Shown here piece after piece: positions 29,133 through 64,000 of a DNA stretch of 64,000 bases. The position numbers were made by a program, and so were the translations under genes. The stretch lies in contig JAWNZC010000238.1 in assembly GCA_035771165.1 (NCBI GenBank), forward strand, positions 3,176,001 to 3,240,000, in the 5' to 3' direction. The number at the start of each line of letters is the position of its first letter. Within the stretch, counting starts at the first letter, position 1. A model generated the notes under the pieces. The model was given only the letters and a program-made list of their open reading frames with translations. It was not told the DNA's origin and made no database searches. This DNA comes from Paragorgia papillata (Eukaryota; Cnidaria; Anthozoa; Scleralcyonacea; Coralliidae).

Positions 29133-30408
29133 GTAACCTGTTACGCATTGGCAAAATAAATTAAATTTGTTTAATTTAAAAAAAAAGTTAAATGATAAGA
29201 TAAACGTTTCACAACTTTTCCGTATTTTTCTTTTGTTTTCGAGATATTTCAATTTGTTTGACAACTAACTGAGTTAGTCTCTGATGTCATAACCAAGGTA
29301 CAGCAAAGGTACAGCAAAGGTACAGCATTTTCACATCTAGCAAACTCACTTATATTTTCATGTTTGTTTATAAAATTACTTGAAACTGTATATTAAAACT
29401 CTTCGTGACACTGAACATTTCATTTTGAGAAATCATGGATTTTATAAGTGATTTTGTGTGCTATTTAAATAACGAGCAGGAGTGTTTTATCAGATTTAAA
29501 ACACGAGGCGATAGCCGAGTGTTTTAGATCTGATAAAACACGTACTGCGACTATCCATATAATAAGCTCATATAGAAATCAATTTTGAAAATTTAAGTTG
29601 TCTGAGCCGCAAAGTCTAAGAAAAAGTTCATCGAAAATAGCGAGCGCGTCTCTATCACATATAGAGACACGTCACGGTGACGGTCATGATTTTCCTTTGT
29701 TTTTTCATGAATTATTAATGAGTTTTTGAAATTCATTTACATATAGTCAAACAAACTGGAATATCTCAAAAACGAAGAAGGATACAGAAATTTTGAGAAA
29801 TGTCTTTCAATACAATTTCACAACTTATTTCAAATTAGCCCTTTGCTGGCCACAGTTTCCTTTTGGAAACTTATTAATTTTACTCTGGCTAACGCCAGAT
29901 GATTTTACTCTGGCTAACGCCAGACGATTTTACTCGTCAAGGGGAGAGCTGCCGGAAACCTGGCCAATAAAGGGTTAAGCAAACCAGATGTTATTAAACA
30001 GACCGGAAAACAATAGCAAAAGGCACAAAAGATGTCGGTATTCTGTATTCATGTTTGTCGGAGTTTATAATTTTTATTTGCGTTCTTGACAAGAGAAAAT
30101 GACTCTTTAAGAATCCCTTGAGATTCTATTTTGGGTTGTTTGTCTGAGTTTTGGCTTGTATTATTTTATTATCGGGCTTTGCTTTAGAAATAATGGGCTG
30201 GTAGGTTGCGGGGCGGGACTGGCAGCTCTGTCCGTACACGTGGCAAAAATTGTTGTTATCTTTGACTAGAAACTTTGCACTATCCTTGAGATCTAGTTGT
30301 AGGGATGACGTGAAGCTGTATTATGCTAAATATTTACATTTAAGCATTCTTTAGGGTTAGTTTTTATTTTTTGAAGAATTTTTGACAACACCAAAAGACT
30401 ACCCCAAA
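29133..30408. other. Intergenic, repeat-derived, no gene seen
   Basis: Contains GAGATATTTCAATTTGTTTG/CAAACTGGAATATCTC inverted arms (29240 and 29745), a TGTTTTATCAGATTTAAAAC/GTTTTAGATCTGATAAAACA hairpin (29480-29550) and a repeat of CTCTGGCTAACGCCAGA (29880-29925). No coding region is seen. Confidence 0.5.
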
Positions 30409-30742
30409 CATTAGTCTTATCATAGTTAATAGAACATATACATGGTTTGGAAACTCGTCCAAAGTGATTGTTCTATGATTTTGTTCAAGTTTATGGAAAT
30501 TTGTGCAATTTCACGGTATTGTATTTTCTGTTTTATGAAGCAGTCATCCAATAGCAACGCTCGGGTTTAATTAGTGAGTTGCTTCATCGTCACGTGTTGT
30601 GGTGCTTCATCGTCACGTGTCCATAGAATTTACTTCCATATAAGGAACTCCATTGTCAGTTCAACATGACCATGCTTCATGTTGAAAGACAATAAGGCTT
30701 CCAAACCATGTATATGTTCTATTAATTATGGTCTTATAAAAT
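30409..30742. repeat. MITE with TIRs of about 35 bp (AATAGAACATATACATGG)
   Basis: AGTTAATAGAACATATACATGG at 30424 is mirrored by CCATGTATATGTTCTATTAA at 30706, with TTGGA/TCCAA continuing inward. The centre has CATGCTTCATGTTG and TGCTTCATCGTCACGTG repeats. Confidence 0.75.
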
Positions 30743-30769
30743 GACGACCCCAAAGTCTATTTCAGTTTT

Positions 30770-31265
30770 AGGAATGAAAAGAATTTCAGGAATGTAAAAA
30801 ATTTTAAGAATGTAATGAATTTAAAGAATATAAAGAATTTGAAGAATGTAAAGACTTTTAGAAACGTCAAAAATTTTAGGAATATAAGTAATTAAAGAAA
30901 TGTAGGGAAATTCAGGGATCTGGAAAATTACAGAAATTTACAGAGTATTAGGAATGTAAGGAATTTTAGAGATGTGAAGAATTTTAAGAATATAAAAAAT
31001 TTAGAAATGTGAAGAATTTTAGCAATGTAAATAATTTCACAAATGAAAAAACAATCAGAAATGTAAAAGATTATAAGAATATTTAGAATTTCAGGAATTT
31101 AGAGAATATTAGGAATGTAAAGAATTTCAGGAATGTGAATAATTTCAAAAATATCAACGATTTTAAAAATGTAAATAATTTCAGGAATGTGAAGAATTTC
31201 AAGAATCTCAACAATTTAAAAAATGTGAAGAATTTCAGAAATGTGAAGAATTAGAAAAATTAGAA
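30770..31265 (+). repeat. Diverged AT-rich short-period repeat
   Basis: Loosely repeated GAATGTAAAGAATTTCAG-type units, period about 15-20 bp, with many substitutions. It looks like an old tandem array. Confidence 0.65.
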
Positions 31266-31972
31266 AAAAATTAGCCTGATTTCAAAAGTTGAAAAAATGA
31301 TCAAAATCGGTCAAAAAGTAAAGGGGTTAGCCTTTACTTTTTGACCGATTTTGGCCATATTTTCAACTTTTGAAATAAGGTAAAAAAACAATAATTTAGC
31401 ACAAATAAAGCATTTTTTAGCTTCTGGAGCAACAAGAAGGCTTTATTTGTGCTAAATATGCATATTTTAGCCTTATTTTGAAAGTTGAAAAAACGGCCCA
31501 AATCAGTCAAAAAGTAAAGGCTAACCCCTTTTCTTTTTCACCGATTTTGGCCATTTTTTCAACCTTGAAAATAAGGTTAAAAACACCGATAATTTAGCTC
31601 AAATAAAATGGCCAAAATCCGTCAAAAAGTAAAGGGGTTAGCCTTTACTTTTTCATCGATTTTGGCCATTTTTTAACCTTTAAAATAAGGTGAAAAAACA
31701 ATAACTTAGGACAAATTAAGCATTTTCTTAGCTTCTGGAGCAACAAGAAAGCTTTACTTGTGCTAAATATTCCTATTTTTTGGCCTATTTCAAAATTTGA
31801 AATAAGGTCAAAAAACGTAAAAGCTAAATATGCATATTTTAGCCTTATTGTAAAAGTTGAAAAAATGACCAAAATCAGACAAAAAGTAAAGGCTTATAGT
31901 ATATATTACTATATGACCGATTGCTGCCATTTTCCAAATTTTGAAATAAGGTCAAAAAGCGATAATTTAGCA
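31266..31972 (+). repeat. 196-bp satellite, left diverged part
   Basis: Units contain CAAAATCGGTCAAAAAGTAAAG, TTAGCCTTTACTTTTTGACC, GAAATAAGGTCAAAAA and GAGCAACAAGAAGGCTTTA. Spacing is irregular here. The array continues after the hAT element at 35094. Confidence 0.8.
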
Positions 31973-32340
31973 CAGGGGCGGATTTAGGGTACGTCAAGCA
32001 CGTCATGCGACGTAGACAAAAATCCCAGACTAATTTATTCATGAATTAATTAGTTGGAAAAATTTTTAAAAAATTATTTAAAATTTGAAAATTTCAAATT
32101 TTAAGAATATTCAAATTTTTAAAAAAATTATATGAATTTTTAAATTTTTTAAATTTTCAAAAATTTCATTTTCGCACGTATTTAGCGCTATATCGATGGA
32201 AAATTGATTATAAAATAACATGTATACTACGCGAGCCCTGATTGGTCAATTGCCGTGTTTGGATCAGAGTATCCAAACACGGAAAATTCCCGCCAAAACG
32301 ATTTTTTGAAAATGTCGGACAGTATATCATATTCACTTGT

Positions 32341-32554
32341 GATTATTTTATAAAAGAAATACCAAATGGTTTTTTTCCGTGTTTGGAGACTCTTATCCAA
32401 ACACTTGGGAAATTGCTCGACTTTCGAAAAGCTAAAAACACTCGCCTACGGCTCGTGTTTTGTTACGCTTTTCTCCAGTCTCGCAATTTCCCGCGTGTTT
32501 GGATCAGAGTATCCAAACACGGAAAACCATTTGGTATTTCTTTAATAATTATCT
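32341..32554. repeat. Foldback element nested in the hAT element
   Basis: AAGAAATACCAAATGGTTTT (32355) is mirrored by AAAACCATTTGGTATTTCTT (32522). Inside, CCGTGTTTGGA..TCCAAACAC palindromes occur at both ends, and a related palindrome occurs at 32262-32282. Confidence 0.7.
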
Positions 32555-32760
32555 GACTCAGCCCCCCTCCTCGGCTGGAGGACACTTAGTGTCTTGGTCT
32601 ACTTCATGTAGCCTGAACGAAACTGTTCATACGGTAGGGATAGAGAGGGATGTCATTTCACTCCATTTACAAATGTGGATAATTTGAGTACGTCAAAATG
32701 GCCGTCTACGTCGAAATAACCAGCACTGATTGAACAAAGACAATAGAGGTACGTCGGAAG

Positions 32761-32969
32761 TAGCCTGGTACCCTGGCCCAATTTCAAAAGAAATATGGGC
32801 CAGGTAACCACTAATCTCATTCTCGCGTCATCAGGGCTAAATCCACTTATGACGATTGCAGTTTGACTCATAGCCACGAAAAACGCGCGAAATTTCAACC
32901 AATAGGAAAGCAGAAGTCTTTAGTGGTTACCTGGCCCATATTCTTTGATTGGGCCAGGGTACCAGGCTA
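32761..32969 (+). repeat. 209-bp MITE with 9-bp target duplication, copy A
   Basis: TIR TAGCCTGGTACCCTGGCCCA at 32761 and its inverse ending 32969. The duplicated target is CGTCGGAAG (32752-32760 and 32970-32978). 9-bp duplications suggest a Mutator-like source. The second copy at 40253 has the same length. Confidence 0.9.
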
Positions 32970-33125
32970 CGTCGGAAGTAGATAGTCTACGTCGGAAGTA
33001 AAATATTTTGACGTTCTTTGGCTTTTGATTGGCTAGCAAAAGATATTTCGACGTACACGGACTACGGCAAGAGTGCAAGACTACGGCATAACTAAGCTAT
33101 CTGAGCCGGCAGTCAAACTTGAGGG

Positions 33126-33363
33126 CATTGAACTAAAAATAACTGGAACGCTACGTTCAGTAAACTGCGCATACAAATCTTGAAGCCAAAATTTGACTCC
33201 CATGAAGCCAGTTTTGACTCCCAGACACGCACTTCCACGCGTGTTTCTACTTTTTTTGTTTTGGCCGTGTTGTTTTTTTTCGTGGAAAGGCTGGGTACGA
33301 CTTGCATAATTTGGCTTCAAACTTCCGGTTGAACGTAGCGTTCCAGTTATTTTTAGTTCAATG
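33126..33363. repeat. 238-bp MITE with 8-bp target duplication
   Basis: TIR CATTGAACTAAAAATAACTG at 33126 mirrored at 33344-33363, continuing GAACGCTACGTTCA/TGAACGTAGCGTTC. The target duplication CTTGAGGG lies at 33118-33125 and 33364-33371. An 8-bp duplication is hAT-like. Confidence 0.88.
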
Positions 33364-34053
33364 CTTGAGGGTAATAATTCCATGTCCTACATAACCCAAG
33401 TACTTCATGAAAGCCTTACCCCAACACACAACCTAACCTAAGGATGGCAATTCGTGTAAATAGGACATGGACGTATAACCAACTTGAGACTGTCACGGAA
33501 CTTGTAGAGAATGCTCTACACTACAGAGTGGAAACGATGAATATTTGTTGAAGACGATCTGTTGCGATTTGACAAAGAAACTCTAATCGTGTGGTTTCCT
33601 CGTGGGTCAACAGTTTTCGGCGCAGATATATGGCAAGACATTACATCGGGATATCGACGCGGAGGCATATATTCCTCAGTATGCTAAAGCTGTTTGTTGA
33701 ACGAAAGTTAAGAAACGTTGTATGGTGAGTGGATACTATAATCTATCTTATCTTTAGTTCCTCGGACTTGTGCAACCGTGAAAAGCGTAAATTATTTAAA
33801 TTAGATGGGATATGTAGAGCTCGAGTATATTTATGAATAATTCATAATTATTGAGATAATGAGATGTGTTACAAATATAAGTAAGTAATCCATCACTGAA
33901 TATTATAATTAAATCTTACTGTAGCCGAAAGTTTGTAGCAATTTTAGATCAATAGCGACAGAATGTAAATCATTTTTAATATACAATTTAAAAAAAATGT
34001 AAAAATTCGTTTATTAAAAAAAGGCAGCAATTAGGTTTATATATTATTTCATC

Positions 34054-34091
<38 letters not shown>

Positions 34092-35093
34092 AAGATGTTG
34101 TAAAAACTTTTGGCAGAGTGCTCGATGGGAATCCAGAGCATATTATAGTTAAAGTTCAAAGACTCAACAGGTTATTATTGTTTTATATATATATACAGTA
34201 TATATGTGAAATAGTAAAATGTACTTTAAACAAAACAATTTTCTAGGCTATATCTGAGCTAGCATATTCATCTCTTCTCTATACTAACAATGTTATATTA
34301 AGTTAATATAACAGTAAATACCTTCTTGGGCTTATTATGCAACATCGATAATTTAGATGTTGTGTAGTGGGCTCGAGGGGGTACTCAGGGTAAATAAGGG
34401 GTAAAGTATTAGTTAAGATGACTAGGATGATGTAGAGAGGTGAACTCCTCTATGTCCATGAAATGTCCTATATGGTCTATTCATAATTCTTCTTCTAATC
34501 AGACAGTATCTGGTGCCTCAAAACCAGACAGCTCAGGGTAAAGTATTAAGTAGTTAAGAATTAAGATGACTAGGATGATGTAGAGAGATAAGCTCCTCTA
34601 TGTCCATGAAATGTCCTATATGGTCTATTCATAATGCTTCTTCTAATCAGACAGTGTCTGGCTAGTATGTGTTAAGGCTAGTATCTGGCGCCCCAAAACC
34701 AGACAGCTTGGCAGCTAAGGGATTGCACTTGCAGCAAGTGGCTGCAATTGACCTTACAAAATATGTTGGAGCCTTGGCTGTCCATGTTGGATTCACTGTA
34801 CAACAGTGATTCATAGGCATGCTGATGAGCTGTGACATGGAGCAAAACAGTCCTAAAAAGTTGTCTCCAATAATGATAAAAAAATACAATTCCTTAAAAA
34901 ATCATAAAATGTTGTATAAAAAACACAAGTTAAAACTGTAAGATTTTGCTAAATAGTCTTGCCAGAATGCAGGAAATGCCATTTCAGGGAACCAAATTTT
35001 AAAAATTTTCCGGGGGGACATGCCCCCGGACCCCCCTAGAAATAATATTTCCGGGTTTTGACGTACTCTGAAAAATTCCTGGATCCGCCCCTG

Positions 35094-35895
35094 ATTTAGC
35101 ACAAATAAAGCCTTTTTTGAGCTTCTGGAACAACAAGAAGGCATTATTTGTGCTAACTAATGTGCATATTTTAGCCTTATTTCAAAAGTTTAATAAATGG
35201 CCAAAATCGGTCAAAAAGTAAAGGCAAACCCCTTAACTTTTTGACGGAATTTGGCCATTTTTTCAAATTTTGAAATAAGGTCAAAAAACGATAATTTAGC
35301 ACAAATAAATTCTTTTTGAGCTTCTGGAACAACAAGAAGGCTTTATTTGTGCTAAATATACATATTTTAGCATTATTGTAAAAGTTTAAAAAATGGCCAA
35401 AATCGGTCAAAAAGTAAAGGCAAACCCCTTTACTTTTTGACGGAATTTGGCCATTTTTTCAAATTTTGAAATAAGGTCAAAAAACGATAATTTAGCACAA
35501 ATAAATTCTTTTTGAGCTTCTGGAACAACAAGAAGGCTTTACTTGTGCTAAATATACATATTTTAGCATTATTGTAAAAGTTAAAAAAATGGCCAAAATC
35601 GGTCAAAAAGTAAAGGCAAACCCCTTTACTTTTTGACGGAATTTGGCCATTTTTTCAAATTTTGAAATAAGGTCAAAAAACGATAATTTAGCACAAATAA
35701 ATTCTTTTTGAGCTTCTGGAACAACAAGAAGGCCTTATTTGTGCTAAATATACATATTTTAGCATTATTGTAAAAGTTAAAAAAATGGCCAAAATCGGTC
35801 AAAAAGTAAAGGCAAACCCCTTTACTTTTTGACGGAATTTGGCCATTTTTTCAAATTTTGAAATAAGGTCAAAAAACGATAATTTAGCACAAATT
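35094..35895 (+). repeat. 196-bp satellite, right regular part
   Basis: ATGGCCAAAATCGGTCAAAA recurs at 35197, 35393, 35589 and 35785, a period of 196 bp with few differences. Each unit holds two hairpins: one around TTTGGCCATT/AATGGCCAAA with TACTTTTTGAC arms, and one around AGCACAAATAAA/TTTATTTGTGCT. Confidence 0.9.
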
Positions 35896-37015
35896 ATAAT
35901 TAATATCTATTTCGTCTATTGTGCGACGTTTAGCATATAGGCCTTAATGTGACCCTGACGGAGGCTAGGGTAACTCGGTTTGCCGAGTAACTCGGCTAGC
36001 CGGGTATCAAACTTCAGCTCTCCATCCGAGCCTCAGTAGCTCAATGGCTCGAGTGTCTAAATGGTCGTTAGAAGATTGCAGGTTCGATCCCTGTCTGGAA
36101 CTCGGAAATATTTTGTGAGAATTTAAGCTTGACGAACGTCTACTAAACCGTTCAAACGTATGTAATATTTAATACGCTAATTAAGCTGGCAAACGTACCA
36201 CATGCACTACATGTATACGTACCACCCTATACTACCACGTTCTGACCTGATCTAGTTGTCAAAAGTGCATGTTAATCTTTTTTTATATCAAATAACGCTT
36301 TATTGTGTATTCTAGTTTGACATTACACTTGGCATTCATGAGTTTGGGTCATGGTCGAGCGTCGAGGGTTGCAAGTCGAGGGTCGAGGGTATATAGTTGG
36401 TCGAGGGTCGTAAAATACGCTACGTATATCCGCCTTTACACAGGACGCGGCTTACATAAGACGATCTTTCACAAATGACGTGTAAAATCGTCTGAAAAAA
36501 ATAAAATAATAAAAGTCGACTGTTGCAGTGAAAAGATTATTTGGGATGGGCTAAGATAAGTAGCTAGAACTCTGTTACCGCCAAATTTCTCGCTTTGACG
36601 AGGAAAATCGTCTAGCGTTAGCGAGAGTAAAATAATGAAAGTCCACTGTAGCAGTAAAATAGGTTAAGTAAACTCGGCCGAAATATTTTTTGCAGTGATG
36701 TAGTTGACAAATACAACCTTTCCCCTTCAGATAAATTTAGGACTTTACTCAACTCAAATAAGTCAAATCTTATTTTCGCAGCAGAAATTGCTTCTTTCAT
36801 GTTTAAAATTTTTCATGTATAGTTTATTCTTCCACCTGTTTAAATTGATTGCTGTCGCTTCATAAACTGTAATTGACAACAGGTCGACAACAACTTTAGA
36901 GGCTTGTGGTTGTAATAATGAATTGGCAATATATTTTATTGCTAATTCATTTCCTTCAAGCAACGGCAGTTGAATGGCATATGAAGTATTATATACTATA
37001 TATAAGTTGAAAACT
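35896..37015. other. Start of the duplicated unit, upstream of copy 2
   Basis: 35907-35937 is a lone end of the GAATTAAATTC MITE, and 35969-36006 a fragment of the CTCGGC MITE. From about 36172 the sequence matches 2879-3977 of copy 1, minus about 270 bp around the poly(C) tract. This marks the left edge of the visible paralogy. Confidence 0.7.
36029..36145 (+). repeat. tRNA-derived SINE, best copy
   Basis: Box-A-like AGTAGCTCAATGGCTCGAG (36036) and box-B GGTTCGATCCC (36081) are spaced about 45 bp apart, as in tRNA-derived SINEs. The non-tRNA tail AATTTAAGCTTGACGAACGT follows. The cloverleaf is not intact, so it is not called a tRNA gene. Confidence 0.65.
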
Positions 37016-62752
<25,737 letters not shown>

Positions 62753-62755
62753 GTA

Positions 62756-63345
62756 ATGATTATGATGATGATGACAATGAAGATGATGTTGTTGTTGATG
62801 TTGATGATGATGATGATAGTAATGATGATGATAATTATGAGAATGAAGATGATGATGTTGTTGATGATGATGATGGTGATAATGATGACAATGAAGAATG
62901 ACGATAATGATTATGACAATGAAGATGATGACAGTGATGATGATAGTCATGATGATGATGATGATGATGATGATGGTAATGTTGTTGTTGTTCATGATGA
63001 AGATGATGACAATAAAGATAATGACGTTGTTGTTGTTGATGATGATGATAAAGATGATAATAATAATGATGATGATTATGATTATGAGAATGAAGATGTT
63101 GTTGTTGATGATGATGATGATGATAATGGTGACAATGAAAATGATGATGATCATGATGATGATGACAATGAATATGATGATGCCAGTGATGATGATGGTA
63201 ATGTTGTTCGTGATGAAGATGATGACAATAAAGATGATGATGTTGATGGTTATGATGATGATTATGATAATAATCATGACAATGAAAATGATGATAATAG
63301 TGATGATGATGCTGTTGTTGATGATGATTATAATGATAATAATAT
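62756..63345 (+). repeat. (GAT)n array in intron 9, copy 2
   Basis: Same position and unit types as copy 1 (19238-19795). The right flank differs: copy 2 runs into an unrelated element at 63346 instead of exon 10. Confidence 0.9.
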
Positions 63346-63720
63346 ACATGAAAAAATATCTCGACTGTGATTGGCTGATTCCAGTGCAGTTAATCCCAAA
63401 CAACAGTGCAGAATTGTGTTATCACAGTGCAAAAATCTGTAATCACAGTGCAAAAATCTGTAATCACAGTGCAAAAATCTGTAATCACAGTGCAAAAATC
63501 TGTTATCACTAAGAACCAATCAAATTGATTGTACAGCGGATTTTTCCCGACACAAAACAAACAAAGATGGCGGCCAAGATTCAGCGGTTTTGGGGATAAT
63601 TTGTTCAAATTTGAAGCTAGTTATGCTTTAATATTGCCGAGTGAAGTACCTACAAGAAGACCAGAAGCTTCTTTATGGCTCGAGTAAACTTTTTCAAGTA
63701 GTAAAGGAAGCGAAGCGTTT
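63346..63720. repeat. Element with 21-bp ATCACAGTGCAAAAATCTGTA repeats
   Basis: Four to five 21-bp units at 63420-63508, bracketed by GTGATTGGCTGATT (63369) and AACCAATCAAATTGA (63513). It is followed by ordinary AT-rich sequence with GATGGCGGCCAAG. Probably the end of an inserted transposon interrupting intron 9. Confidence 0.5.
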
Positions 63721-63818
63721 TTTAACAAATAAATATGCGAGGAGTGGACGGCTAAACACGTACGTTAAAATGTTAGTACAGCTGTTTTGAACATTTTTTC
63801 ATGTATATTATTAATAAG

Positions 63819-63980
63819 TAATAGCATGGTTTCTCGTGCAATTTGGAAAAACATGCACTCGTGAGTTTTTCAAATACTTCAAATAGCACTCGTCCTTCGG
63901 ACTCGTGCTATTTTGACAGTATTTGAAAAACTCACTCGTGCATGTTTTTTTCCAAATTGCACTCGAAACCATGCTATTAC
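63819..63980. repeat. 162-bp palindrome (foldback MITE)
   Basis: TAATAGCATGGTTTCTCGTG at the left is mirrored by CTCGAAACCATGCTATTA at the right, and AAACATGCACTCGTGAG by CTCACTCGTGCATGTTT. The centre is AGCACTCGTCCTTCGG/CGAGTGCT. It is close to a full hairpin. Confidence 0.8.
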
Positions 63981-64000
63981 CTATACTAATAGTAATGTTG

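Larger units (their letters stand above)
31973..35093. mobile_element. hAT-superfamily element, non-autonomous or decayed, 3121 bp
   Basis: Left end CAGGGGCGGATTTAGG and right end CCTGGATCCGCCCCTG are terminal inverted repeats of the common CAGGGGCGGATCCAG type. An 8-bp duplication ATTTAGCA flanks it (31965-31972 and 35094-35101), and joining the flanks restores the satellite sequence. 8-bp duplications are typical of hAT. No transposase frame is visible. It carries three nested miniature elements (32341, 32761, 33126). Confidence 0.88.

Noticed and set aside
36029..36145. Functional tRNA gene
   Set aside because: Box A and box B are recognisable, but the acceptor and anticodon stems do not close, and the non-tRNA tail recurs elsewhere.
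36974..37015. Upstream in-frame ATG for copy 2
   Set aside because: It would add 14 residues before the hydrophobic leader, and copy 1 lacks the same in-frame extension.

Overview
The window is animal nuclear DNA, most likely from a cnidarian (anthozoan). It has GT-AG introns, a secreted astacin protease carrying TSP1, MAM and ShKT modules (a combination familiar from cnidarians), many small palindromic MITEs, jockey/CR1-like LINE fragments, 5S- and tRNA-derived SINEs, a hAT element and a tyrosine-recombinase retroelement. No bacterial operon, CRISPR array or intact rRNA/tRNA gene is present. The cnidarian assignment is an inference from gene architecture and repeat style.

Layout. Positions 1-2880 hold MITE-like palindromic repeats. 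Positions 3978-28308 (+) hold a complete 15-exon gene for a 724-residue protein: signal peptide, propeptide with a YEGD cysteine-switch-like motif, astacin catalytic domain, two TSP1 repeats, one MAM domain and three ShKT domains. A poly(A) signal lies at 28407. Positions 28413-35900 are intergenic, with foldback elements and a 196-bp satellite interrupted by a 3.1-kb hAT element that has an 8-bp target duplication. From about 36170 the same locus starts again as a tandem paralogue. Its exons 1-9 lie between 37016 and 62752 (+), and the remaining exons would fall beyond the window.

The paralogues share exon sizes, splice phases and many intronic repeats, so they come from a tandem segmental duplication with unit spacing of about 33 kb at the 5' end. 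Later changes differ between them: a 5.9-kb Ngaro/DIRS-like element (45523-51415, minus strand) sits in intron 3 of copy 2, and copy 1 keeps the matching empty site near 10454. Copy 1 has a 3.2-kb deletion in intron 1. Tandem repeats inside matching introns have the same sequence type but different lengths.

The most interesting signals are: (1) between the paralogues, exons 4, 5 and 9 differ only by amino-acid-changing substitutions (no synonymous change seen by eye), and exons 4-5 differ more than the adjacent intron, which suggests positive selection near the catalytic cleft; (2) the retroelement has textbook split direct repeats, an unusually long A2-B2 spacer with 128-bp tandem repeats, and an exact empty site; (3) almost every intron carries its own private tandem repeat; (4) intron 7 contains a decayed duplicate of the 3' end of exon 7. 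I see no wholly new molecular system. These four points are what deserve follow-up.
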